Positions 1 through 6,525 of a stretch of DNA of 9,764 bases are shown piece by piece (position 1 is the first letter of the stretch; each line of letters begins with the position of its first letter). Position numbers and translations under genes: made by a program. The stretch spans positions 1 to 9,764 of the forward strand of contig CALJLC010000117.1 in NCBI GenBank assembly GCA_937982605.1. Direction: 5' to 3'. Source of the stretch: an uncultured Gemmatimonadales bacterium. Lineage in GTDB: Bacteria > Gemmatimonadota > Gemmatimonadetes > Longimicrobiales > Gaopeijiaceae. Below the pieces are notes generated by a model. That model was not told the origin of the DNA, made no database searches, and was given only the letters and a program-made list of their open reading frames with translations.

Positions 1-486
1 CCCCTCGCGGCGGGCGTCGACGCCTGCGCGGACTGCCTGATGGTCCTCGACGCCGGTGGGCACGGCGCCGAGGTCGTCACCCGGACCGGCAAGATCCTCA
101 CCTTCGATTCGGCCGAGTGCATGGTGAACCACCTGCTCACCGGGGACGGCGAAGAGCCGCGCTCCACCTGGGTGACCGACTTCTCGGACCCGGAGACGCT
201 CGTGGCGGCCGAGGACGCGTACTACCTCGTGAGCCCCACGCTACCGTCCCCCATGGGCCTCGGCATCACCGCTTTCGCACGCCCGCAGGACCGCGACGGC
301 GCGCTCAACGCCTTCGGCGGGGAGGCGGCCGACTGGGACGACGTCCGCTCGCTCGTCGCCTCGGCCTGGCCGGACGGACGCCCGCCGATGCGACACGGCG
401 GGCACGCCGCCACCATGACCCCGGACAGCGGATCGGGGAGCCACGGGCTCCATCGCGCACCCGAGGGCGGCCCCGGAGCGGACTGA
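1..486 (+). CDS. nosL: NosL, copper chaperone for nitrous oxide reductase (5' end missing)
   Basis: The frame is open from base 1, so the N-terminus, including any lipoprotein signal, lies upstream; 161 residues are visible. NosL is a periplasmic, usually lipid-anchored Cu(I)-binding protein that supplies copper to NosZ. The hallmark CADCLM (C-x-x-C-x-M) sits at visible residues 9-14, followed by the family pattern of a short strand, FDSAECM and a helix (residues about 36-48). The last 30 residues are loose and rich in His and Met (HGGH, ATM, SHGLH), unlike the compact core, and could add weak copper sites. The stop is 3 nt before nosD, so the two genes are co-transcribed. Recognition rests on the copper motif plus the adjacent nosDFY. 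The identity is firm; only the start is unknown. Confidence 0.93.
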   Translation, partial: PLAAGVDACADCLMVLDAGGHGAEVVTRTGKILTFDSAECMVNHLLTGDGEEPRSTWVTDFSDPETLVAAEDAYYLVSPTLPSPMGLGITAFARPQDRDGALNAFGGEAADWDDVRSLVASAWPDGRPPMRHGGHAATMTPDSGSGSHGLHRAPEGGPGAD

Positions 487-489
487 CCG

Positions 490-1785
490 ATGCACACCCT
501 GCCCCTCCTCGCCACCCTCCTCTTCGCGCCAATGGTCGCCGGGCGGCCCGCGCCTCCGGTCGACAGACTCGACCTCCCGGCTCCGGTCGACACGCTCGTC
601 GTCGCTACCGGAGGGCCGTGGCGCACCGTCGGTGACGCGGTTCGCGCGGCGCCGCGCGGCGCCGTGGTCATCGTCGAAGCGGGCACCCGGCGCGAGCCGA
701 CGCTCGTGCTCGACAAGCCCCTCACCCTCGTGGGCCGACCCGGGGCCGTCCTCGACGGCGAGGGGGAGCGCGGCCTGATCCGGATCACCGCGGACTCGGT
801 CACCGTCGAGGGATTCACGCTCCGCAGGACGGGGCTCTCCTATACGGACGACCGCGCGGCCGTGCTCGTGGACCGCGCGCGCTTCTGTGCGCTCCGCGGG
901 CTCCGGCTCGAAGACACCTTCTTCGGGATCTACCTGGCCAACGCGGGCGACTGCCTCGTCGAGGACAACACGCTCGCGGGTGCCTCGGAGCGTGAGACGC
1001 GCTCGGGCAACGGGATCCACCTCTGGTACTCCACGCGCGTCACGATCCGGAACAACGACGTGCGGGGCCACCGCGACGGCATCTACTTCGAGTTCGTCGA
1101 AGACAGCCGGATCCTGGACAACGTGAGCCGGGGCAACGTCCGCTACGGGCTGCACTTCATGTTCTCCGACGGGTGCGCGTACCGCCGCAACGTCTTCTCG
1201 GACAACGGAGCCGGCGTGGCGGTCATGTACACGAGCGAGGTCGTGATGGACGGCAACGACTTCCGCGGCAACCTCGGCAACGCCGCCTTCGGGCTGCTGC
1301 TCAAGGACATCACGGACTCCGAGATCGTGAACAACCGATTCAGGGCCAACTCGGTCGGGATCCACGCCGAGGGTGCCAACCGGGTTCGCGTGGCCGGCAA
1401 CGACTTCGTCGGCAACGGCTGGGCCGTGAAGATCATGGCCAACTCGGAGGACTCCGAGGTGACGGGGAACAACTTCGTCGGCAACTCCTTCGACATCGCC
1501 ACCAACAGCCGTCGCTCGTACAGCGCCTTCACCGGCAACTTCTGGGATCGGTACCGGGGCTACGACCGGAACGGCGACGGCGTCGGCGACGTCCCCTTCC
1601 ATCCGGTCCGGCTCTTCTCGCTCGTCGTGGCGCAGAACGAGCCCGCGCTCGTGCTGCAGAGGAGCCCGCTCGTGGCGCTGCTCGACCTGGCCGAGCAGGT
1701 GCTCCCGGTGCTCACTCCCGAGAGCCTGGCCGACGAAGCCCCGCACCTGTCCCCCTTCGCCACCGTCTGGAGCTCGGAGCGATGA
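490..1785 (+). CDS. nosD: NosD, periplasmic beta-helix protein for NosZ copper-site maturation
   Basis: The product is 431 residues, a normal NosD length. A hydrophobic leader (residues 1-18, ending near MVAG) predicts Sec export, although its n-region lacks a basic residue. Residues about 90-345 are a ladder of right-handed parallel beta-helix turns with recurring NND, GND and NNF asparagine steps (for example NGIHLW, GIYFEF, GLHFMF). The C-terminal signature is clear: DIATNSRRSYS, then NFWDRYRGYD (from residue 350), then RLFSLVVAQNEPA and RSPLVALLDL. NosD works with the NosFY ABC transporter to assemble the copper-sulfur centre of N2O reductase. The ATG at 490 was chosen because it follows the nosL stop by 3 nt with GGAG at 475-478. 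The stop overlaps the nosF start as ATGA (1782-1785), implying translational coupling. Confidence 0.96.
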   Translation: MHTLPLLATLLFAPMVAGRPAPPVDRLDLPAPVDTLVVATGGPWRTVGDAVRAAPRGAVVIVEAGTRREPTLVLDKPLTLVGRPGAVLDGEGERGLIRITADSVTVEGFTLRRTGLSYTDDRAAVLVDRARFCALRGLRLEDTFFGIYLANAGDCLVEDNTLAGASERETRSGNGIHLWYSTRVTIRNNDVRGHRDGIYFEFVEDSRILDNVSRGNVRYGLHFMFSDGCAYRRNVFSDNGAGVAVMYTSEVVMDGNDFRGNLGNAAFGLLLKDITDSEIVNNRFRANSVGIHAEGANRVRVAGNDFVGNGWAVKIMANSEDSEVTGNNFVGNSFDIATNSRRSYSAFTGNFWDRYRGYDRNGDGVGDVPFHPVRLFSLVVAQNEPALVLQRSPLVALLDLAEQVLPVLTPESLADEAPHLSPFATVWSSER

Positions 1786-2663
1786 CCGAACCTCTCGCCC
1801 CGTACGGCGGCGCCGGCCTCGCCATCGCCGTGCGGGATCTGGCCAAGTCGTTCGGCACCCGTCGGGTGCTGGACGGCGTCGACGTCGACTTCGCCCCGGG
1901 CGCGGTCACCGCGCTGCTCGGGCCCAACGGCGCCGGCAAGACGACGCTGCTCAAGGCTCTGCTCGGGCTGGTGCGTCCCTCCGCGGGCTCGCTGCGCATC
2001 GGCGGGGCCGAGCCGGACGACGCCGGCGGCCTCCGCCGGCTGGTGGGCTACATGCCCCAGCTCCCGCACTTCCCGCCCCACATGACCGTGCGGGAGCTCG
2101 CGAGCATGCTCGACGACCTGCGCGACTTCGACGGCCATCCCGACGAGGAGCTCGTGGACGCGCTCGGCCTGAGGGGAGAGCTCGACCAGCCGTTCCGTAC
2201 GCTCTCGGGAGGAACACGGCAGAAGGTCAACGCCGCCCTCGCCTTCCGCTACGACGCGCCGGTGCTCGTCCTCGACGAGCCGACCGCCGGGCTCGACCCG
2301 GCCGCCTCGCTCGCGCTCAAGGAGAAGATCCGCCGTTGCCGGGCCGAGGGTCGGACCGTCGTCGTGACGTCGCACAACCTCGGCGACCTCGACACGATGG
2401 CCGACGCGGTCGTCTTCCTCCTCGACGGTCGGGTCCGGTTCCACGGGAGCCTGGCCGATCTCCTCGCCGAGACCCGGAGCGACACGCTGGAGGAGGCGAT
2501 CGCCGCGATCACGAGCGGACCCTCGCCGGCGTCCACCGGGGCCTCGCGTGGTGACGCCGGGGGGGTGACCGCCGAGGGGACCGGGGACGGAGACGCGGAA
2601 CGTCGCCGGAGGACCGACCGAGACGCGAGCCCCGAGCGCCCCCGCGTGGAGATCGTGCGATGA
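1782..2663 (+). CDS. nosF: NosF, ATPase of the NosDFY ABC transporter
   Basis: The product is 293 residues. All ABC ATPase motifs are intact: Walker A GPNGAGKTT (47-55), Q-loop Q93, signature LSGGTRQKV (141-149), Walker B with catalytic Glu in VLVLDEPTAGLDP (161-173) and H-loop H198. The signature followed by NAALAF is typical of NosF rather than generic drug exporters. It is the cytoplasmic energy subunit that pairs with NosY and supports copper-site assembly in NosZ. The start at 1782 overlaps the nosD stop and has GGAG at 1769-1772. The upstream extension of this frame is only a shadow of nosD. From about residue 250 the protein becomes a charged low-complexity tail rich in Gly, Arg, Asp and Glu, probably disordered. 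The stop overlaps the nosY ATG by 4 nt. Confidence 0.96.
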   Translation: MTEPLAPYGGAGLAIAVRDLAKSFGTRRVLDGVDVDFAPGAVTALLGPNGAGKTTLLKALLGLVRPSAGSLRIGGAEPDDAGGLRRLVGYMPQLPHFPPHMTVRELASMLDDLRDFDGHPDEELVDALGLRGELDQPFRTLSGGTRQKVNAALAFRYDAPVLVLDEPTAGLDPAASLALKEKIRRCRAEGRTVVVTSHNLGDLDTMADAVVFLLDGRVRFHGSLADLLAETRSDTLEEAIAAITSGPSPASTGASRGDAGGVTAEGTGDGDAERRRRTDRDASPERPRVEIVR

Positions 2664-3448
2664 ATACCGCGCTCAAGGTGTTCCGCTACCAGGTGCGCGA
2701 CCTCGCACGCAGCCGGGCCATCGCCGGGTACGCGGCGTTCCTGCTCCTCGCCACCGCGGGCCTCCTGCACTTCGGCGGAGGACCGGCCCGGGCGCTGCCC
2801 TCGCTCGCGACCGTCGTCGTCCTGGTCGTCCCGCTGGTGTCGCTGCTCGTGTCGACCTCGTTCGTCTACCACGGCAACGACTTCATCGAGCTGCTGCTGG
2901 CGCATCCCGTGGGACGGCGCCCGCTCTTCGCGGGGATGTACCTCGGCCTCGCGCTGCCCCTGGCCGCCGCGTTCGTCCTCGGTGCCGGCATTCCCCTGGC
3001 CGTCGGCGGCGCGCTCGCGTCGCACGCCGGCGCCGTGGCGCTGCTCGGAGTGGCGGGCGTGCTGCTCACGACAGCCTTCACCTCGCTCGGCTTCCTCGTC
3101 GCGCTCCGGGTGCGCGAGGCCGCGTCGGGGCTCGGGCTCGCGCTCGTGCTCTGGCTCGGGCGCGCAGTCATCTACGACGGTGGGGTGCTGCTCGGCGCGT
3201 ACGGCTGGGCGGCGTACCCGCTGGAGGTGCCGATGCTCGTCTCGATGGCGCTCAACCCGGTCGACGTCGCGCGCGTGCTCGTCGTCATGGCGCTCGACGC
3301 CTCGGCGATGATGGGCTACACCGGAGCGGTCTTCCAGGACTTCTTCGGCGGTCCGGTGGGAGTCGCGCTCGCGCTCGCCTGCCTCGGGGCATGGACGCTC
3401 CTGCCGGGCCTCGCCGCGCGCTACACCTTCGTCCGGAAGGACTTCTGA
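2660..3448 (+). CDS. nosY: NosY, membrane subunit of the NosDFY ABC transporter
   Basis: The product is 262 residues, an ABC-2 type permease. Six hydrophobic segments are visible at roughly residues 20-38, 46-68, 92-115, 120-149, 154-178 and 232-252. NosY-type landmarks are the FVYHGNDFIELLLAHPV stretch after the second segment and LNPVDVARV...MGYTGAVFQDFFG before the last one, with the C-terminus ending in FVRKDF. It forms the inner-membrane channel or mechanical coupler that links NosF ATP hydrolysis to periplasmic NosD. The ATG at 2660 overlaps the nosF stop (ATGA), with GGAG at 2648-2651. The next gene starts 2 nt after the stop, so the operon continues. Position and landmarks make the assignment secure. 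Confidence 0.95.
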   Translation: MNTALKVFRYQVRDLARSRAIAGYAAFLLLATAGLLHFGGGPARALPSLATVVVLVVPLVSLLVSTSFVYHGNDFIELLLAHPVGRRPLFAGMYLGLALPLAAAFVLGAGIPLAVGGALASHAGAVALLGVAGVLLTTAFTSLGFLVALRVREAASGLGLALVLWLGRAVIYDGGVLLGAYGWAAYPLEVPMLVSMALNPVDVARVLVVMALDASAMMGYTGAVFQDFFGGPVGVALALACLGAWTLLPGLAARYTFVRKDF

Positions 3449-3450
3449 CG

Positions 3451-4080
3451 ATGCGCGCGCCGCGTCGCGCCGCAGGGAGGTCGCGGGCTCCCGGCCGCCG
3501 GACGTCTCTGCTCCTGCTCGCCGCCGCTGTCGGCGTGGCCGCGGCCGGATGCGGCCCGTTCGAAGGGGACCGGGGAGCGGCGCACGCGCAAGCCGTCGGC
3601 GGCCGTGCAGGCGCGCCGCCCTTCCCCGCCCGGGGAAGCCGGGCGCCGGACTTCCTCCTCCCGCCGCTCCTCCTCGACGCGCCCTGGGTCGGGACCGACT
3701 CGGTCCGGCTCTCCGACCTGCGCGGCCGCTGGGTCTATCTCGACGTCTTCGGAAGCTGGTGCCTGCCGTGCCGGCAGCGGCACCCCGAGATGCTGCGCGT
3801 TGCCCATGAGCTGCGGGCGCAGGGCGCGGAGGTCCTCGGGCTGCTCCTCGAGGACCGGCCCGAGACGGCCGCCCGGTGGCTCGCCGAGCACGGGGCGGGC
3901 TACCCGTTCCTCGTGCTCGACGACCGCACCGCCCGTAGCTGGGGGCTCACCGGCGCGCCGATGGGCTTCCTGATCTCGCCGGAGGGCCGGGTCGAGCGTG
4001 CGTGCCACGGCTGCTCGCACGGAGAGCACGCCATCGAGGGGCTGCCGGCGGAGGTGCGCCGGCTGCGCGGGCGCTCCTAG
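3451..4080 (+). CDS. TlpA-family thiol-disulfide reductase, probable lipoprotein
   Basis: The product is 209 residues. A basic n-region and hydrophobic stretch (18-33) end in AAGC with Cys34, a probable lipobox, so the protein is likely membrane-anchored in the periplasm. A thioredoxin-like domain follows, with redox motif WCLPC (103-107, Cys104 and Cys107) and the cis-Pro region GAPMGF (Pro170). TlpA-like proteins reduce copper-binding thiols of Sco or CoxB-type proteins. As the last gene of the nos operon it probably keeps NosL or NosZ-assembly thiols reduced; that role is inferred. A second Cys pair, ACHGCSHGEH (Cys185, Cys188), near the C-terminus is unusual for the family. The ATG at 3451 follows the nosY stop by 2 nt, with GGAAGG at 3435-3440. 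The 20-codon upstream extension lies inside nosY and was not used. Confidence 0.88.
   Translation: MRAPRRAAGRSRAPGRRTSLLLLAAAVGVAAAGCGPFEGDRGAAHAQAVGGRAGAPPFPARGSRAPDFLLPPLLLDAPWVGTDSVRLSDLRGRWVYLDVFGSWCLPCRQRHPEMLRVAHELRAQGAEVLGLLLEDRPETAARWLAEHGAGYPFLVLDDRTARSWGLTGAPMGFLISPEGRVERACHGCSHGEHAIEGLPAEVRRLRGRS
4077..4080. other. Shared palindromic stop: CTAG ends two convergent genes
   Basis: The thioredoxin gene stops with TAG at 4078-4080 on the plus strand. The cupredoxin gene stops with TAG read from 4079-4077 on the minus strand. Both use the same four-base palindrome, so the coding regions overlap by 4 bp and no intergenic terminator can exist between the two operons. Confidence 0.9.
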
Positions 4081-4409
4081 CGCGCCGCGACGACGAGGAC
4101 CCCCGACATCGTCGGGTGGTAGCGGCACACGTAGCGCACCGAGTCCCCCGGCTGCGCGACACAGGAGAACGGCGCGGCCCCCGTCAGCGCGCCCGAGTCC
4201 CCCGACTCGTCGGCGGCCGTGACCGTGTGCGGCACCAGATCCCGGTTGATCCACGTCACCGTGTCGCCCGGGGCGACGACGGCCTCCTCCGGACGGAAGA
4301 CGAGGTCGGCGATCTCCAGGCGGTGGTGGACGACGCCCGACTCCCGCGCGCACGCCGTGGCGACCCCCGCGAGCGCGAGGGCCGCCACGATCCGGACGCG
4401 GCGCGTCAC
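4077..4409 (-). CDS. Small blue-copper (cupredoxin/plastocyanin-like) lipoprotein
   Basis: The product is 110 residues starting at GTG. An Arg-rich n-region and hydrophobic segment (5-19) run to ATAC with Cys20, a plausible though non-canonical lipobox. The mature part is one cupredoxin domain: VVAPGDTVTWIN (44-55), then His61 in VPHTV and the C-terminal ligand loop CRYHPTM, giving Cys95, His98 and Met101. That is the complete His-Cys-His-Met type 1 copper set, so an electron-transfer role in the periplasm is expected. Cys83 is an extra cysteine outside the site. The start overlaps the stop of the DUF4142 gene (GTGA, 4409-4406), so the two are translationally coupled. A role as electron donor to N2O reductase is possible from location only. 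Confidence 0.85.
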   Translation of the reverse strand: MTRRVRIVAALALAGVATACARESGVVHHRLEIADLVFRPEEAVVAPGDTVTWINRDLVPHTVTAADESGDSGALTGAAPFSCVAQPGDSVRYVCRYHPTMSGVLVVAAR

Positions 4410-4939
4410 CGCCCCATCCGCTCGACCTGCTCCACCAGCCGCTCCGCGTGTCGCTCATGTCCGCGGAAAATCGAGAGCGCCTGCCGGAACGCCTCGCGAA
4501 CCTCGGCGTTCTCGATGTTCGGGATGAACGCCTCGGCCACCGCGCCGTTGACCGTCCGGTGGTAGGCGAGCTCGTTGCGGGCGTAGAATGCGTCGAAGTC
4601 GGCCCCGCGCAGGCGGCTCATCTCGTCCTTGACGGCCCGGGCGTCGGCGGCGAGCTGTCGGCTCATCGCGTTGTCCTGCGCCTCGACGCCCAGCCGGCCG
4701 GCCAGCGCCGCCACTTCCCCGTTCACCGCCGCGTGGTCGCGGATCATCGTCTCCGCGAACTCGCGAACCGCCGGGCTCTCGGAGAAGGCGAGGGCGAGGT
4801 GGGCGTACGCGATGTCGATGTTGCTGGCCGTCACCGCCACGTGCGCCATCTCCAGATCGTTGAGCTCGGACTGCCCGAGCGCGGGGGTCGCGGTGAGCAC
4901 GAGGGCGGTGCCGAGCACCGCCGGAGTCGGGATCTTCAT
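4406..4939 (-). CDS. Secreted DUF4142 protein (ferritin-like four-helix fold)
   Basis: The product is 177 residues. The ATG at 4939 is chosen because it opens a signal peptide (MKIPTPAVLGTALVLTATPALG, likely cut before Gln23) and has GAGGAG just upstream; the longer frame to 5050 adds only a low-complexity Arg/Pro stretch. The mature protein is almost entirely helical and shows the DUF4142 pattern: an ASNIDIAYAHLAL helix, FAETMIRDHAAVNGEVAALA, an ELAYHRTVNG helix and a terminal HERHAERLVEQ helix with paired His/Glu. The domain is predicted to be ferritin-like and periplasmic; its biochemical role is not established. It is the first gene of a two-gene unit with the cupredoxin, and is divergent from the AraC regulator, which may control it. 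Confidence 0.85.
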   Translation of the reverse strand: MKIPTPAVLGTALVLTATPALGQSELNDLEMAHVAVTASNIDIAYAHLALAFSESPAVREFAETMIRDHAAVNGEVAALAGRLGVEAQDNAMSRQLAADARAVKDEMSRLRGADFDAFYARNELAYHRTVNGAVAEAFIPNIENAEVREAFRQALSIFRGHERHAERLVEQVERMGR

Positions 4940-4993
4940 GGGTCTCCTCGGTCGTGTGGTGTCCGGCGGCCTCGACCGACCGGGGCCGCCGGC

Positions 4994-5011
4994 CCTCCCC
5001 GAGCGGGGAGG
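4994..5011. repeat. GC hairpin in the leader of the DUF4142 gene
   Basis: CCTCCCC (4994-5000) and GGGGAGG (5005-5011) form a perfect 7-bp stem closed by a GAGC tetraloop. It lies 55 bp upstream of the DUF4142 start. Directly beside it are the palindromes GGTGCACC (5010-5017) and AGGTCGTGACCT (5019-5030). No T-run follows on either strand, so it is not a standard terminator. It could be an mRNA-stabilising or regulatory hairpin in the 5' leader, or chance in GC-rich DNA. Confidence 0.4.
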
Positions 5012-5048
5012 TGCACCAAGGTCGTGACCTCGGCACGGCGCATCCATC

Positions 5049-5090
5049 ACCGATCAGACAATTTCCTTGACCGATCGTACGACTTGTCTG
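5049..5090. promoter_or_regulatory. Probable AraC-type operator: two 21-bp direct repeats
   Basis: ACCGATC occurs at 5049-5055 and again at 5070-5076, exactly 21 bp apart. Aligning the two 21-bp units gives 14 identical positions, including AC, TT and TG downstream of the core. AraC-family proteins commonly bind direct half-sites on one DNA face, about two helical turns apart. The repeats lie in the divergent gap between the DUF4142 gene and the AraC regulator, ending 31 bp before the regulator's start. The same segment also contains an inverted repeat, CAGACAA (5055-5061) and TTGTCTG (5084-5090), so a dimeric palindrome binder is a competing reading. Confidence 0.45.
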
Positions 5091-5111
5091 GTGGATTCGT
5101 CCCCATACGCT
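5084..5111 (+). promoter_or_regulatory. Weak candidate promoter for the AraC-family gene
   Basis: TTGTCT (5084-5089) could serve as -35 and TACGCT (5106-5111) as -10, spaced 16 bp. Both match the sigma-70 consensus poorly, as expected for an activator-dependent promoter. The -35 overlaps the distal end of the 21-bp repeat pair. The implied transcript would have almost no leader, and no Shine-Dalgarno sequence precedes the ATG at 5122. Confidence 0.22.
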
Positions 5112-5121
5112 ACGTTCCGTC

Positions 5122-6069
5122 ATGGACGTGCTCAGCGACATCCTCGGCGCGCTGCGGCTGCAGGGCGTCCTCTACTTCTCCACCGAGTTCCGGCGGCCGT
5201 GGGGCCTTCGGGTCCCCGAGCTCGAGGGGGTGGCCCGGTTCCATCTCGTGATGCGCGGCAGCACGTGGCTTCGCGTCATCGGCACCGACCAGCCGATCCA
5301 CCTGGAGAGCGGCGATCTCGTTCTGGTACCGCACGGCGCGGAGCATGTCCTGGCGGACACACCCGACACCCCGTGCCGGACGGTCGACGAGGTCGTCGAG
5401 CGCGCGGGCTTCACCGGCTCCGGTACGCTCGTCTACGGAGGAGACGACGAAGGGTCCTGCACGCGGCTGGTCTGCGGGCACTTCGCCTTCGACGAGGACC
5501 TCGACCATCCGCTGCTCACGCAGCTCCCGCCGGCCCTCGTGGTCCGCTGGGAGGACGCCGTCCAGGGATCCCCGCTCGAAGACGTCTTCCGGTTCATCCT
5601 CCGAGAGGTCCAGGAGGGTCGCCCCGGACACGAGGCGGTCACGCGTCGGCTCAGCGAGGTGCTCTTCGTCCAGGCAGTGCGCTTCTGGGCCGACGCGGAG
5701 TCGGACGAGCACGCCTTTCTGGCCGCGGTCGGCGACCGCCACCTCGGCGCCGCGCTCTCCGCCCTGCACGCCGACCCCGCGGCGGGCTGGACCGTGGACG
5801 CCCTCGCACGACGGGCCGCCATGAGCCGGACGGCGTTCGCCGAGCGGTTTCGCGACCTCCTCGGCGAGACGCCCCACCGGTACCTGACGCGCTGGCGCAT
5901 GCAGCACGCCCGTCGTCTGCTCGCGGAGTCCGCGCTCCCGATCGAGCGGGTGGCGCTCCGGACCGGCTACGGATCAGCGGCTTCCTTCTCGCGCGTGTTC
6001 AAGAAGGAAACCGGAACGACGCCCGGGCACTTCCGGCGCACCGCGCGGGAGACCACGGACCCGGGCTGA
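5122..6069 (+). CDS. AraC-family transcriptional regulator with N-terminal Cupin_6 domain
   Basis: The product is 315 residues. Residues about 1-195 are a Cupin_6 sensor domain, recognisable from RPWGLRVPELEGVARFHLV, the strand STWLRV, and LESGDLVLVPHGAEHVL followed by a variable region. Residues about 207-305 are the AraC double helix-turn-helix: WTVDALARRAAMSRTAFAERF, then the linker helix TPHRYLTRWRMQHARRLL, then the second HTH with IERVALRTGYGSAASFSRVFKKETGTTP in the classical spacing. The effector is unknown. The gene is divergent from the DUF4142-cupredoxin unit and convergent with nsrR, 11 nt away. The ATG at 5122 puts the cupin start where the family begins; no Shine-Dalgarno sequence is visible, so leaderless translation is possible. 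Likely targets are itself and the divergent unit. Confidence 0.92.
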   Translation: MDVLSDILGALRLQGVLYFSTEFRRPWGLRVPELEGVARFHLVMRGSTWLRVIGTDQPIHLESGDLVLVPHGAEHVLADTPDTPCRTVDEVVERAGFTGSGTLVYGGDDEGSCTRLVCGHFAFDEDLDHPLLTQLPPALVVRWEDAVQGSPLEDVFRFILREVQEGRPGHEAVTRRLSEVLFVQAVRFWADAESDEHAFLAAVGDRHLGAALSALHADPAAGWTVDALARRAAMSRTAFAERFRDLLGETPHRYLTRWRMQHARRLLAESALPIERVALRTGYGSAASFSRVFKKETGTTPGHFRRTARETTDPG

Positions 6070-6088
6070 GCCGCGCCGGGTCAGCCGG
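6061..6088. terminator. Possible bidirectional stop hairpin between AraC gene and nsrR
   Basis: GGCTGA (6064-6069) and TCAGCC (6081-6086) pair perfectly across an 11-nt loop; with G6063 bulged, two further C-G pairs extend the stem. The stop codons of both convergent genes lie inside the arms. No T-run follows on either strand, so Rho-independent termination is uncertain; the hairpin may instead protect transcript 3' ends. Confidence 0.3.
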
Positions 6089-6512
6089 AGGCGATCTCCA
6101 CGGCTCGCGGCGTTCCCCGGATCACCTCGCCGAGCGTGACTGTGTCGAGCTCGGAGAAGAAGGCGTCTCGAGCGCGTCGCAGTGAACGCGCGAGCGCGCA
6201 GCCACCCGCGAGGACGCAGTCGCTCTCCCCCGGGCGGAAGCACCGAACCAGGTGGAAGTTCGACTCGAGTGCCCGGATCACGTCCCCGATCGACGCATCC
6301 CGCACCCCGTCGGCGATCGCGACACCTCCGCCACGGCCACGGTACGTCTCGACGAAGCCGGCCGACTCGAGGCTCTGCACGACCTTTTGCGCGTGCGTGA
6401 ACGAGAGCCCGTGCATCGACGCGAGCTCGCGAGTCATCCACCGACGGGTGTCGGCGGCGCCGAGCGTCATCAGGAGCCGCAGGCCGATGTCGGTGTGATC
6501 GTTGAGCTGCAT
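6081..6512 (-). CDS. nsrR: NsrR-type Rrf2 family nitric-oxide-sensing repressor
   Basis: The product is 143 residues. It opens with MQLNDHTDIGLRLLM, the standard Rrf2/NsrR start, so the ATG at 6512 was chosen over a longer in-frame extension running into the upstream gene. A winged helix covers residues about 10-65 (ELASMHGLSFTHAQKVVQSL, wing RGRGGGV). Three cysteines, Cys91, Cys99 and Cys105 in RCFRPGESDC and LAGGC, have the x7 and x5 spacing of NsrR. Asp8 is present, the residue that supplies the fourth ligand of the [4Fe-4S] cluster in Streptomyces NsrR. Nitrosylation of the cluster releases DNA in this family. It follows the monoheme gene by 13 nt, last in a three-gene operon, and probably represses its own operon through the palindrome at 8593-8615. 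IscR is less likely given the surroundings. Confidence 0.88.
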   Translation of the reverse strand: MQLNDHTDIGLRLLMTLGAADTRRWMTRELASMHGLSFTHAQKVVQSLESAGFVETYRGRGGGVAIADGVRDASIGDVIRALESNFHLVRCFRPGESDCVLAGGCALARSLRRARDAFFSELDTVTLGEVIRGTPRAVEIASG

Positions 6513-6525
6513 GACGGTTCCGCCT

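Noticed and set aside
1180..1500. Tandem DNA repeat suggested by recurring GGCAAC and AACGAC words in nosD
   Set aside because: These reflect the Asn-rich beta-helix turns of the protein and are not a DNA repeat array.
241..1746. 501-residue open frame antisense to nosD
   Set aside because: It mirrors the codon phase of nosD in GC-rich DNA, has repetitive Val/Arg/Glu composition and no domain; nosD is unambiguous.
1560..2444. 294-residue minus-strand frame antisense to nosF
   Set aside because: The plus strand carries all ABC ATPase motifs in order; the antisense product looks like a compositional shadow.
4448..5251. Plus-strand frame spanning the DUF4142 gene and the AraC promoter
   Set aside because: It covers a signal-peptide-bearing minus gene and a regulatory gap; no domain is visible.
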